From Telluria mixta (GTDB lineage Bacteria > Pseudomonadota > Gammaproteobacteria > Burkholderiales > Burkholderiaceae_D): DNA of 64,000 nucleotides. Made by a program: the position numbers and the translations under genes. Of this stretch, positions 1 through 8,023 are shown piece by piece. How positions within the stretch are numbered: position 1 is the first letter of the stretch; each line of letters opens with the position of its first letter. The notes under the pieces are model-generated. The model saw nothing but the letters and a program-made list of their open reading frames with translations. It ran no database searches and was not told the DNA's origin. The stretch lies in NCBI RefSeq assembly GCF_029223865.1, contig NZ_CP119520.1, positions 4,030,001-4,094,000 on the forward strand. The letters are read 5' to 3'.

Positions 1-746
1 CGCAGGCGCATGCGGGTGATCGGCGTCTGCAGGTCGTGCGAGATGGCGGCCAGGATGCGCACGCGCTCGTCCACGTACGCGGCGATGCGTTTCTGCATGG
101 CGTTGAACGCGCGCGCCGAGCGCAGGACTTCGGACGGGCCGCGTTCCGGCAGTTCGACGGGGCGCAGGTCCGGCCCGAGCGCATCGGCCGCCTCGGCCAG
201 CACGCGCAGCGGCCCCACGGCCTGGCGCACCGCGAACCAGCAGCACGCGGCGAGGATCGCCAGTTGCGCGGCCAGCACGTACGGCAGCCACGGCGACAGC
301 GGGACGCCGTGCATCGGCTGCACGTCGATGGTCAACGGGGAGCCATCCGACAGGCGCAGGTGCACCTGCATGCGGCCCTCGTTCCCGAGGCCGTTCACGG
401 ACAGGGGATAGCTGCGGCCGATGCCTTGTTCGATCGAGTGCGCGATCTGCGCCGACAGCTTCTCGTCCGGCATCGCGCCCGCCGTTTCGCCCGGGCCGAG
501 GATGAAGCGGTAGCTGCGCCGTGCGAGACGCGGCAGCCATGCCGGGCGCTCGGCCGCCGGCAGCAGGTCGAGCAGGGCGACGGAGCTTGCCACCTCGCGT
601 TCCACATACCCCATCATCAGGTTCGTCGTCGCCTGGTCGCGTTCCGTGAACGTCAGCGCGACGGACAGGCCCTGCGCCAGCGCGAGGCCCGCGAACAGGA
701 TCAGCGCCAGGCGCGCATACAGGCTGCGCGGCCACCAGGGCTTCAT
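1..746 (-). CDS. Sensor histidine kinase, EnvZ-type (3' part outside window)
   Basis: Inner-membrane sensor kinase that should phosphorylate the response regulator encoded just upstream. The visible 248 residues start MKPWWPRSLYARLALILF. They show a first membrane helix (about 10-30), a periplasmic sensor region (about 32-150), a second helix (about 155-173), a HAMP linker and the phospho-acceptor H-box AISHDLQTPITRMR near residue 237. The catalytic ATPase domain lies beyond the window edge. The ATG (744-746) overlaps the TGA of the regulator gene (ATGA), so the two are translationally coupled. The family is clear. The stimulus is unknown; the divergent thiol-redox pair suggests, weakly, envelope redox or metal stress. 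Confidence 0.85.
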   Translation of the reverse strand, partial: MKPWWPRSLYARLALILFAGLALAQGLSVALTFTERDQATTNLMMGYVEREVASSVALLDLLPAAERPAWLPRLARRSYRFILGPGETAGAMPDEKLSAQIAHSIEQGIGRSYPLSVNGLGNEGRMQVHLRLSDGSPLTIDVQPMHGVPLSPWLPYVLAAQLAILAACCWFAVRQAVGPLRVLAEAADALGPDLRPVELPERGPSEVLRSARAFNAMQKRIAAYVDERVRILAAISHDLQTPITRMRL

Positions 747-1486
747 ATCGTCTTGCCTTCCAATATCGTCACCTCGGCCGAGAACACATAGCCCTCGTTG
801 CGCAGGGTCTTGATGTAGCGGGGCTCGCGCGCGCCGTCGCCCAGGCGCTGGCGCAGTCGGCTCACGAGCAGGTCGATCGAGCGGTCGAAGAATTCCGCGT
901 CGTTGCCGTGCGTGAGGCCCATCAGCTGGTCGCGCGACAGCACGCGCTGCGGGTGGTCGAGGAACACGCGCAGCAGGCGGTATTCCGCGCCGCTCATCGC
1001 GACTTCGACGCCGCTCTCGTCGAGCAGGTGACGGCCGACCGTGTCGAGGCGCCAGTCGCCGAACGCGATCAGTTTCGCGGCTTCCGTCACTTGCAGGTTC
1101 GGCGGCAGCATGCGCGTGCGGCGCAGGACGGCGCGGATGCGGGCCAGCAGTTCGCGCACGGCGAACGGCTTCGGCACGTAGTCGTCGGCGCCGAGTTCCA
1201 GGCCGACGACGCGGTCGGTCTCGTCGTCGCGCGCCGTCAGCATCACGATCGGGACCGCGCGGTGCTTCCCCGCGCGCAGTTCGCGGCACAAGGTGAGGCC
1301 GTCCTCGCCGGGCATCATGAGGTCGAGCAGGATCAGGTCGGGCGTCGCGTGCATCAGCGCGTTTCTCATCTCGCGGCCGTTGGCGGCCAGGGTGACGCGC
1401 AGGCCCTGCTTTTCCAGATACGCGCCGACCAGTTCGCGGATGCCGCGGTCGTCGTCGACGACCAGGACGTGATCGGTCTCGTTCAT
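743..1486 (-). CDS. OmpR-family response regulator
   Basis: Two-component transcription factor of 247 residues. The receiver domain (about 5-120) has the acidic pocket DDD at 11-13, the phospho-acceptor D55 (LILLDLMMPG) and the conserved K106 (VPKPF). A winged-helix DNA-binding domain follows (about 140-240, ending YIKTLRNEGYVF). The start at 1486 is chosen because GAAGGAGA sits just before it; an in-frame extension to 1585 would add 33 residues of low-complexity sequence without a ribosome site. It is the first gene of the regulator-kinase operon. Repeats in the 1487-1660 gap could be its own binding sites. Confidence 0.92.
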   Translation of the reverse strand: MNETDHVLVVDDDRGIRELVGAYLEKQGLRVTLAANGREMRNALMHATPDLILLDLMMPGEDGLTLCRELRAGKHRAVPIVMLTARDDETDRVVGLELGADDYVPKPFAVRELLARIRAVLRRTRMLPPNLQVTEAAKLIAFGDWRLDTVGRHLLDESGVEVAMSGAEYRLLRVFLDHPQRVLSRDQLMGLTHGNDAEFFDRSIDLLVSRLRQRLGDGAREPRYIKTLRNEGYVFSAEVTILEGKTI

Positions 1487-1540
1487 AAGTTCTCCTTCGG
1501 TGGTTGCAGGGCTACTGTAGCGCGACGTCGCGGCGTCATT

Positions 1541-1620
1541 ATGTCCGAATGTGTCGGGGGCTGGACAGGACACATGGCCTGACAAAAATGGGAGGTTGCG
1601 GACACATCGCGCACATGTCG
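1541..1620. promoter_or_regulatory. Repeat-bearing divergent control region
   Basis: The gap between the divergent regulator and CcdA-like genes contains ATGTGTC (1549-1555) and GACACAT (1569-1575) as an inverted pair. A second GACACAT follows at 1601-1607 and a CACATGTC at 1612-1619. The two GACACAT copies are 32 bp apart, about three helical turns. This is typical of binding sites for an OmpR-type dimer, but no footprint is known to me. I see no convincing -35/-10 pair. Confidence 0.35.
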
Positions 1621-1660
1621 CGGGGGTCCAATGGAGTCTCGCAAAACACAGGAGGCTGCC

Positions 1661-2353
1661 ATGACCAACCCGATCGAATCCCCCCTTGCCCTGCTGGCCG
1701 GCCTGGCCACGGTGGCGTCCCCGTGCGTGCTGCCCGTGCTGCCGTTTTTACTCGGCGCGACCGTGGAGCAGTCCAGCCGCCGCCGGCCGCTGCTGATCGT
1801 GGCCGGCTTCGTGCTGTCGTTCTCCGGGTTCGCGCTGGCGCTGGGCGCCGTGTCGAGCGCCGCGCAGCTGGCGCAGGAGACCCTGCGCAACGTCGCGATC
1901 GTGCTGCTGGGCTTATCGGGCCTGCTGAGGATCTGGTCGCGGCCGTGGGACCTGCTCGTCGATACCATCCGCCCGCTGTGGGCGAAGCTGCGCGGGGGCG
2001 ATGCGGTGCCGAAGCCGAGCGGCGCGTTCGTGCTCGGCCTGTCGCTGGGCGCCGTGTGGACGCCGTGTGCCGGCCCCGTGCTCGCCTCGATTCTCGCGCT
2101 CGTCGTGCAGGCGCACGATCCGACGAAGGCCGTGCAACTCGTCGGCCTGTATGCGCTCGGCGCCGCGCTGCCGATGCTGGCGCTGATCCACGGCGGCCAG
2201 GCCATCGTCCAGCGCGTGCGCGGCGTGGCCCGTCATGCCGTGGCCCTGCAGCGCGCGTTCGGGGTGCTCGTGCTGGCCAGCGCAGCCGCGATCTGGTTCC
2301 AGGTCGATACGCAGATCGCCGCCCATGTCCCGTCCATCTTCCCAACCCTGTAA
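1661..2353 (+). CDS. CcdA/DsbD-type membrane thiol-reductant transporter
   Basis: Polytopic inner-membrane protein of 230 residues with about six hydrophobic segments. It resembles the transmembrane domain of DsbD/CcdA, which carries electrons from cytoplasmic thioredoxin to periplasmic thiol proteins. The paired redox cysteines are visible in ASPCVLPVLPF (C22) and VWTPCAGPV (C136), each followed by proline or small residues as in the family. The start is set at 1661 because AGGAGG (1650-1655) lies at ideal spacing; the upstream ATG at 1631 has no such site. The next gene, 9 bp downstream, encodes a periplasmic thioredoxin that is the probable recipient of the reducing power. Confidence 0.88.
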   Translation: MTNPIESPLALLAGLATVASPCVLPVLPFLLGATVEQSSRRRPLLIVAGFVLSFSGFALALGAVSSAAQLAQETLRNVAIVLLGLSGLLRIWSRPWDLLVDTIRPLWAKLRGGDAVPKPSGAFVLGLSLGAVWTPCAGPVLASILALVVQAHDPTKAVQLVGLYALGAALPMLALIHGGQAIVQRVRGVARHAVALQRAFGVLVLASAAAIWFQVDTQIAAHVPSIFPTL

Positions 2354-2362
2354 GGAGTTCAC

Positions 2363-2854
2363 ATGAAAATCCGTTTCCTCATCGCTGCCGCTGCCTTCGT
2401 CGCCGCTGGCGCACAAGCCGCCCCCGCACCGGAATTCGCGGGCATCGACAACTGGATCAACAGCGCGCCTTTGAGCATGCAGCAGCTGCGCGGCAAGGTG
2501 GTGCTCGTGGATTTCTGGACGTATGACTGCATCAACTGCCAGCACGTGCTGCCGTATGTGAAAGGGTGGCACCAGAAGTACAAGGACCAGGGGCTCGTCG
2601 TCGTCGGCGTGCACACGCCGGAATACGGGTTCGAGCGCAACCTGAACAACGTGAAAACCGCCGTGCAGCGCAACGGGATTACGTTCCCGGTCGCGCAGGA
2701 CAACCGGTATGCCACCTGGAGCGCGTACAACAACCAGTTCTGGCCCGCGTTCTACCTCGTCGACAAGAAGGGCGAAGTCGTCTACACGCACTTCGGCGAA
2801 GGGGATTATGCGCAGACCGAGGCGACGATCCGCAAGCTGCTGGCGCAGCCGTGA
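2363..2854 (+). CDS. Exported thioredoxin-like protein
   Basis: Periplasmic thiol-disulfide protein of 163 residues. An N-terminal signal peptide (MKIRFLIAAAAFVAAGAQAA) precedes a thioredoxin/TlpA-type fold whose active site is WTYDCINC (C56, C59). The following GVHTPEYGFE resembles the thioredoxin domain of DipZ-type proteins. It sits 9 bp behind the CcdA-like gene, so the two together look like a split DipZ: membrane electron carrier plus periplasmic thioredoxin. The substrate is not shown by the sequence. It abuts the convergent RDD gene with no gap. Confidence 0.88.
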   Translation: MKIRFLIAAAAFVAAGAQAAPAPEFAGIDNWINSAPLSMQQLRGKVVLVDFWTYDCINCQHVLPYVKGWHQKYKDQGLVVVGVHTPEYGFERNLNNVKTAVQRNGITFPVAQDNRYATWSAYNNQFWPAFYLVDKKGEVVYTHFGEGDYAQTEATIRKLLAQP

Positions 2855-3379
2855 TTACGACGCTTCGGCGGGCGCGGCGGGGGCGCCGGCCTTCGCCGGC
2901 TTCGGCAGCAGCACGAGGCGCGTGCCGGCCAGGCGGTCGTGCAGGAACTGGCGGTCGCGGTCGAGGAAGGCCGTGAGGCCCCACGCCAGCACGCCCACGG
3001 CGATCGTCGCGCCGATCTGGGTCCTGTCCTTCAGGCCGAGCGCCGTGCAGGCGAGGAGGGCAGGCAGGAACCAGCCCCAGGCCAGCAGGTAGCGCACGAT
3101 GGCCGTCGTCAGCGGCAGGCGCGCGCCGCCGGTCGTGACGACCTGCATGCGCCACGTCTTCATGGCGAGCGTGTGGCCGCTGTTGGTCCAGCCCCAGACG
3201 AAATACGCGCCGGTGACGACGAACAGCCAGACCTTCATCGCGTACTGGAAGAAGGGGGCGTGGTTATTAAGTGTCACGACGAGGAACAGCGCCACCGCCA
3301 GCATCTCCACCGCCAGCAGCAGGAAGGTCTCGTAGACCATCGTGATCAGGCGGCGTTTGATGCTCGGCGTTTCATGCAT
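2855..3379 (-). CDS. RDD family membrane protein
   Basis: Small inner-membrane protein of 174 residues with three to four hydrophobic segments (about 13-37, 48-66, 95-112 and 122-140) and the RDD-family pattern, including DRDRQFLHDRLAGTR near the C-terminus. RDD proteins have been linked to transport in some bacteria, but the role of this subgroup is unknown. It is the last gene of the sigma factor-DUF3619-DUF3106-RDD cluster, 10 bp after DUF3106, and ends flush against the convergent thioredoxin gene. Confidence 0.85.
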   Translation of the reverse strand: MHETPSIKRRLITMVYETFLLLAVEMLAVALFLVVTLNNHAPFFQYAMKVWLFVVTGAYFVWGWTNSGHTLAMKTWRMQVVTTGGARLPLTTAIVRYLLAWGWFLPALLACTALGLKDRTQIGATIAVGVLAWGLTAFLDRDRQFLHDRLAGTRLVLLPKPAKAGAPAAPAEAS

Positions 3380-3389
3380 GGCGATCCGT

Positions 3390-4157
3390 TCAGGCGTTGT
3401 TGGGCGTGATACCCCAGTTGGCCGGTACTTGCTTTTCCGGCTCCGGTGCGGGCTGGGGATTGGCGGGGGGCTGCACCGGTGCGGGCTGGACCGGCGCGGG
3501 TGGTGGCGGCGTCACGCACGGCGGCGCGGCCGAGACGGCGTTCCTGATCATGCCGGCCGGGCACGACGTCGCGCCCTGGCCCAGCGGTGCGACGACCTTG
3601 CCGTTGGCCTGGGACGGCACGACGCGCGGCGTCTTGCGGGCCGTGGCCGAGGCGGCCAGTTTCTTCTTCTGGTCTTCCGGCAGTTGCTGGTAGGTTTCCC
3701 ACGTCGCGTTCTTTTGCTTCGGGGCGATCTTGCGGGTGCGCGTATAGGTTTCGCGCGCCAGCTCGCGCTGCTCGGGCGTCAGCTTGACCCAGGCGCGCAT
3801 GCGTTCGTGCACGCGCTGCTGCTCTTCCGGTTTCAGGGTCGCGAAGCGGTTCGCGAGCTGCAGCCATTTCTGCTTGCGCACGCCGTCCATCTGGTCCCAT
3901 TCGGCCTGCAGCGGCTGCAGGGCCACCTGCTGGGCCGGCGTCAGGCTGCGCCACAGGGGCTTGTCGCCGCCCTTGTGGCTGCCGGTGGCCGTTTTGGCGG
4001 GCTGGGTGGAGGTGGCGGGGGCGGCGTCGGCCGCGTCGCGCGTGGCCGGGCCCGATGCGGGAAGGAAACCGCCTTGCTGATGGACGGTCAGGGCGGCCGC
4101 GCCAACGAGCACGACGGCGGCGGCGGCGCCGGCAACCTTGAGCTTGTTAGCCGTCAT
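3390..4157 (-). CDS. DUF3106 domain protein, membrane-anchored
   Basis: Protein of 255 residues with one N-terminal hydrophobic segment (about 9-25), then a proline/alanine-rich stretch and a charged helical core (about 68-175). The core has spaced segments such as LTPAQQVALQPL, LKPEEQQRVHERM and LTPEQRELARE, the DUF3106 pattern. The tail is proline- and glutamine-rich. The topology suggests a periplasmic domain anchored by one helix. It lies directly behind DUF3619 (3 bp) in the sigma factor cluster, so a role in controlling that sigma factor or sensing envelope state is plausible but unproven. Confidence 0.8.
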   Translation of the reverse strand: MTANKLKVAGAAAAVVLVGAAALTVHQQGGFLPASGPATRDAADAAPATSTQPAKTATGSHKGGDKPLWRSLTPAQQVALQPLQAEWDQMDGVRKQKWLQLANRFATLKPEEQQRVHERMRAWVKLTPEQRELARETYTRTRKIAPKQKNATWETYQQLPEDQKKKLAASATARKTPRVVPSQANGKVVAPLGQGATSCPAGMIRNAVSAAPPCVTPPPPAPVQPAPVQPPANPQPAPEPEKQVPANWGITPNNA

Positions 4158-4160
4158 CCT

Positions 4161-4580
4161 TTACTGGGCTCGCTGCGGCTGTTGCTGTGCTTGCTGCTGT
4201 TGGGCCAGGTAAGCGTTGAAGCCGTGGTCGGTGTAGGCGGTCAGGGGCAGGTCGTCGGACAGCACGGCCGCATCCAGCTCGGCCAGCTCGGCGGCGCGCT
4301 GCTGGGTTTCGTACTGGTACACGCCGACCATGCCGGCCGCCATCAGCAGCAGCGGCGCGACGACGGCGGCGCGCGCCACCCACTGCATCGAGAACAGCGC
4401 GCCCAGGTCGAACGACGCACGCTGCTGCTTCGCGCGGACCGGTGCGTCCGCCTTCTTGCGGGCGAGCGCGGCCGCGCGCGCGGCGGCCAGGCGGTCCGTC
4501 GTCGAGGCCGGCAGGTTGTCGAGGTTGTCGTTCAGGGCATGGCGAATCTTGTACGCCAGGTTGATGTCGTCGGTGTTCAT
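4161..4580 (-). CDS. DUF3619 family protein, possible anti-sigma factor
   Basis: Protein of 139 residues. The N-terminal 70 residues are soluble and charged (MNTDDINLAYKIRHALNDNL), followed by one transmembrane helix (about 68-90) and a short glutamine-rich C-terminal part. Its ATG overlaps the stop of the sigma factor gene (ATGA), so the two are co-translated. A cytoplasmic domain plus one helix, coupled to an ECF-type sigma factor, is the classic layout of anti-sigma factors; that function is my inference. No zinc-binding HxxxCxxC motif is visible. Confidence 0.78.
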   Translation of the reverse strand: MNTDDINLAYKIRHALNDNLDNLPASTTDRLAAARAAALARKKADAPVRAKQQRASFDLGALFSMQWVARAAVVAPLLLMAAGMVGVYQYETQQRAAELAELDAAVLSDDLPLTAYTDHGFNAYLAQQQQAQQQPQRAQ

Positions 4581-5146
4581 AATTTAATTCCCTTGGCCTC
4601 CAGGGCTTTCTGCAGGGAATGCGTAGCGCGAGAACAATGCGTTTTTACACTGCCCTCGGAGCATCCCATCGCTTGGGCCGTCTCGGCCACATCCATGTCC
4701 TGCCAGTAACGCATGAGGAACGCTTCCCGTTGACGCGCCGGGAGTTTTTGTATCTCTTCCTCGATCAGGCGCAGCGTTTCCGCGCGTTCGACCTGATCCG
4801 CGCTCGACTCCGCGGCGGACGTTCCTTCCTCGGCCTCATAAGATGCAAGTATATCAAAATCCTCGTCGTCGTCGTCCCGGCGGCCGAGGCCTCCGAAGAG
4901 GCTGATCCAGGTGTTCCGGACCTTTTCGCGGCGGAAGTAATCGAGGATGGTGTTCTGCAGGATGCGCTGGAAGAGCATCGGCAATTCGGCCAGGGGCTTG
5001 TCGCCGTACTTCTCCGCCAGCTTGATCATGGCGTCCTGAACGATGTCGAGCGCTGCCTCGTCCTTGCGGACCGCGTACGCCGCCTGCTTGAAGGCGCGCC
5101 GCTCGACACTCTCGAGGAAGTCGTTGAGTTCTTTATCAGTGGCCAT
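4577..5146 (-). CDS. RNA polymerase sigma factor, ECF/sigma-70 family
   Basis: Sigma factor of 189 residues. Region 2 lies at about 10-80 (AALDIVQDAMIKLAEKYG, then ILDYFRREKVRNTW) and region 4 at about 128-185 (LPARQREAFLMRYWQDMD, helix-turn-helix GCSEGSVKTHCSRA). A long acidic linker (DDDDEDFD) joins them. The start at 5146 (MATDKELNDF) matches family members as I remember them; a GTG at 5167 would add seven residues and has a weak AGG site. First gene of the cluster with DUF3619, DUF3106 and RDD. Its regulon cannot be told from the sequence. Confidence 0.88.
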   Translation of the reverse strand: MATDKELNDFLESVERRAFKQAAYAVRKDEAALDIVQDAMIKLAEKYGDKPLAELPMLFQRILQNTILDYFRREKVRNTWISLFGGLGRRDDDDEDFDILASYEAEEGTSAAESSADQVERAETLRLIEEEIQKLPARQREAFLMRYWQDMDVAETAQAMGCSEGSVKTHCSRATHSLQKALEAKGIKL

Positions 5147-5315
5147 GCGATATGTGGTGGACGCCACCGGTACGTTGCCTGTGGCTTTTCGGAAAACTTT
5201 CGAATGCTAGCAAAATTTACGGATGACCGCACCCGAAACAGGCAGGGTGGCGTGTGCGGTCTTCCCTTATTGACTCTAGAATGGTCGGATTAACATTGTG
5301 CAGGAGACAGGCGTG

Positions 5316-5939
5316 ATGCGCATCCTCGGAAAGGCAAGCTCGATCAACGTCCGCAAGGTGTTGTGGACCGCTACGGAACTCGACATCCCGTTCGAACGGG
5401 AAGACTGGGGCAGCGGCTTCCGCTCCACGCAGGAACCGGAGTTCCTCGCGCTGAACCCGAACGCGATGGTGCCGGTGCTGGTCGACGGGGATGTCGTGCT
5501 GTGGGAGTCGAACACGATCAGCCGCTACCTGGCCACGCGTTATGGCGACGGGCGCCTGCTGCCGGGCGATGCGGTGGCCCGCGCGAAGGTGGAGCAGTGG
5601 ATGGACTGGCAGGCGACGGAATTGAACAATGCGTGGCGCTACGCGTTCATGGGCCTGGTACGCAACAGTCCCGCGCACCAGGATCCGGTGCAGATCGCCG
5701 CAGGCATCGCCGGCTGGAATCGCCAGATGGGCCTGCTCGAACGGCACCTGGAAACGGCCGGCGACTACGTGGCGGGCGGGGCGTTCTCGCTGGCCGACAT
5801 CGTGCTCGGCCTGTCGGCACACCGCTGGCGCAAGACGCCGATGAGCGAGCGCCCCGACTATCCCGCCATCGCGGCCTGGATGGCGCGGCTGGAAGCCCGG
5901 CCCGCCGCCAGGGCGTGGTTGCCCGACGAAATCGCTTGA
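5316..5939 (+). CDS. Glutathione S-transferase family protein
   Basis: Soluble protein of 207 residues with a thioredoxin-like N-terminal domain (MRILGKASSINVRKVLW to about 78) and an all-helical C-terminal domain (about 85-200). The glutathione-binding signature VLWESNTISRYLATRYG is clear near residues 62-78. The start at 5316 is preferred over the GTG at 5298 because AGGAG (5302-5306) is correctly spaced for it. It stands alone between the divergent sigma factor cluster and the ilv leader. Substrate unknown. Confidence 0.87.
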   Translation: MRILGKASSINVRKVLWTATELDIPFEREDWGSGFRSTQEPEFLALNPNAMVPVLVDGDVVLWESNTISRYLATRYGDGRLLPGDAVARAKVEQWMDWQATELNNAWRYAFMGLVRNSPAHQDPVQIAAGIAGWNRQMGLLERHLETAGDYVAGGAFSLADIVLGLSAHRWRKTPMSERPDYPAIAAWMARLEARPAARAWLPDEIA

Positions 5940-5941
5940 AA

Positions 5942-5990
5942 AAATAATTATTTATCTTGACCAGAATGGTGCAACGCAGTAAGGTATAGA
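5942..5990 (+). promoter_or_regulatory. Candidate ilv operon promoter
   Basis: A perfect AT palindrome, AAATAATTATTT (5942-5953), resembling an UP element lies right before a -35-like TTGACC (5957-5962). A TAAGGT (5980-5985) follows at 17 bp. A better-looking TATAGA (5985-5990) is at 22 bp, too far from that -35. Transcription from here would give a leader of about 300 nt before ilvB. Confidence 0.4.
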
Positions 5991-6298
5991 ACGCTTTGCA
6001 CCCCCGAAGCTTATTGTCAAGCCAGCTTGTCACACAACGTCAATCTCGGCATGACGCGCTTTCACAATGTAGGCAGTTTGCTCCAACCCGTGCCACAAGC
6101 GCGAGAGATTCGCATTCCGCTACAGTAACTCAAGCTGAACGAGTTGCGTCCAGCGCCGGTTCGTAAGGATCCTACGGCATCCTGAAAGATCGACGTGACC
6201 GCAGAGAGAAGGGAAGCATGAGCACTGTTGCGTGACACGTATCTCGTCAGGGACGAGCATCCGATCAATCTCCCTATGGGTTTTGAAAGGAACGTATC
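5991..6298 (+). promoter_or_regulatory. Long ilvB leader with small reading frames and hairpin
   Basis: About 300 nt without a conventional gene. It contains a five-codon frame MSTVA (6218-6235) with a good ribosome site (GAGAGAAGGG), a 25-codon frame without one (6051-6128), and a perfect hairpin CTCGTC-agg-GACGAG (6243-6257) 42 nt before ilvB. No U-tract follows the hairpin, so a classical attenuator is not evident. A regulatory role is inferred only from length and structure. Confidence 0.4.
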
Positions 6299-8023
6299 AT
6301 GAGTAACGACGCAGCAGCTCCCATCACGGGCGCTGAGATCGTAGTCCGTTGCCTGGCGGAAGAGGGCGTGAAGCACGTCTTCGGTTACCCCGGCGGTGCG
6401 GTTCTCTACATCTACGACGCCATCTTCAAGCAGGACAAATTCCAGCACATCCTGGTACGCCACGAGCAGGCAGCCGTGCACGCGGCCGACGCGTATTCGC
6501 GCAGCTCGAATGAAGTGGGCGTATGCCTGGTCACGTCCGGTCCGGGCGTCACCAATGCCGTCACCGGCCTCTCCACCGCATACATGGATTCGATTCCGAT
6601 GGTCGTGATTTCCGGCCAGGTTCCGACCAATGCGATCGGCCAGGACGCATTCCAGGAATGCGACACCGTGGGCATCACGCGCCCGGTGGTGAAACACAAT
6701 TTCCTCGTCAAGGACGTCAAAGACCTTGCCGATACCATCAAGAAAGCCTTCTATATCGCACGCACCGGCCGTCCGGGCCCGGTCCTCGTCGATATTCCGA
6801 AGGACGTGAGCATGCAGAAGGCGACGTACTCGTACCCGAAAGAGGTCGAGATGCGTTCCTACCGCCCCGTCGACAAGGGCCACGCCGGCCAGATCCGCAA
6901 GGCGGTGCAGCTGCTGCTGGCGGCCGAGCGTCCGATGATCTACACGGGCGGCGGCGTCATCCTCGCCAATGCATCGAACGAACTGAACAAGCTGGTCGAC
7001 AAGCTCGGCTTCCCGGTCACGAACACACTGATGGGCCTGGGCGCCTACCGCGCCACCGACAAGAAATTCGTCGGCATGCCGGGCATGCACGGCACCTACG
7101 AAGCGAACATGGCGATGCAGCACTGCGACGTCCTGATCGCCATCGGCGCCCGCTTCGACGACCGCGTGATCGGCAACCCGAAGCACTTCGCGTCGAACCC
7201 GCGCAAGATCATTCACATCGACATCGACCCGTCGTCGATCTCGAAGCGCGTGAAAGTGGACATCCCCATCGTCGGCAACGTCAAGGACGTGCTGGTCGAA
7301 CTGCTGTCGCAGCTGGATGCCGCCGAGCAGCGTCCGAACCCGGCCGTGCAGAAGTGGTGGCAGCAGATCGAGGACTGGCGCGGCCGCGAGTGCCTGCGCT
7401 ACGCGACCTCGGATGAGCTGATCAAGCCGCAGTCCGTCGTCGAGAAAGTGTGGGAAGTCACCGGCGGCGACGCGTTTATCACGTCGGACGTGGGCCAGCA
7501 CCAGATGTGGGCTGCGCAATACTACCCGTTCGACAAGCCGCGCCGCTGGATCAACTCCGGTGGCCTGGGCACGATGGGCGTGGGCCTGCCGTACGCGATG
7601 GGCGTGCAGATGGCGAATCCTGGCGCGACCGTGGCCTGCATCACGGGCGAGGGTTCGATCCAGATGAACATCCAGGAACTCGCGACCTGCAAGCAGTATC
7701 ACCTGACGCCGAAGATCATCCTCCTGAACAACCGCTTCCTGGGCATGGTGCGCCAGTGGCAGGAACTCGACTACGGTTCGCGTTATTCCGAGTCGTACAT
7801 GGATTCCCTGCCGGACTTCGAGAAGCTGGCCGAGGCCTATGGCCACGTCGGCATGCGCATCGAGAAGCCGGGCGACGTCGACGGCGCGCTGCGCGAAGCG
7901 TTCGCCATGAAGGACCGCCTGGTGTTCATGAACTTCATTACCGACCGCAGCGAAAACGTCTGGCCGATGGTCAAGACGGGTAAGGGCCTGTCGGAAATGC
8001 TGCTCGGATCGGAGGACCTGTAA
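6299..8023 (+). CDS. ilvB: Acetolactate synthase, catalytic subunit
   Basis: Thiamine diphosphate enzyme of 574 residues that condenses two pyruvates to acetolactate (valine and leucine), or pyruvate with 2-oxobutyrate (isoleucine). Visible features are the cofactor-activating glutamate E56 in ILVRHEQAAVHAADAY, the central FAD-binding domain (about 190-330) and the C-terminal cofactor motif GEGSIQMNIQELAT (G450-E451-G452, a GEG variant of GDG). AAAGGA precedes the ATG. Its TAA shares one base with the ATG of the regulatory subunit gene (TAATG). The symbol could equally be ilvI, since paralogues differ little. Confidence 0.97.
   Translation: MSNDAAAPITGAEIVVRCLAEEGVKHVFGYPGGAVLYIYDAIFKQDKFQHILVRHEQAAVHAADAYSRSSNEVGVCLVTSGPGVTNAVTGLSTAYMDSIPMVVISGQVPTNAIGQDAFQECDTVGITRPVVKHNFLVKDVKDLADTIKKAFYIARTGRPGPVLVDIPKDVSMQKATYSYPKEVEMRSYRPVDKGHAGQIRKAVQLLLAAERPMIYTGGGVILANASNELNKLVDKLGFPVTNTLMGLGAYRATDKKFVGMPGMHGTYEANMAMQHCDVLIAIGARFDDRVIGNPKHFASNPRKIIHIDIDPSSISKRVKVDIPIVGNVKDVLVELLSQLDAAEQRPNPAVQKWWQQIEDWRGRECLRYATSDELIKPQSVVEKVWEVTGGDAFITSDVGQHQMWAAQYYPFDKPRRWINSGGLGTMGVGLPYAMGVQMANPGATVACITGEGSIQMNIQELATCKQYHLTPKIILLNNRFLGMVRQWQELDYGSRYSESYMDSLPDFEKLAEAYGHVGMRIEKPGDVDGALREAFAMKDRLVFMNFITDRSENVWPMVKTGKGLSEMLLGSEDL

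Noticed and set aside
36..791. Plus-strand frames over the first 800 bp
   Set aside because: They are antisense to the sensor kinase, whose H-box and membrane segments are read clearly on the minus strand.
6051..6128. 25-codon frame in the ilv leader as a classical attenuator peptide
   Set aside because: Seven of 25 residues are branched-chain, which is near normal; no ribosome site and no following terminator.
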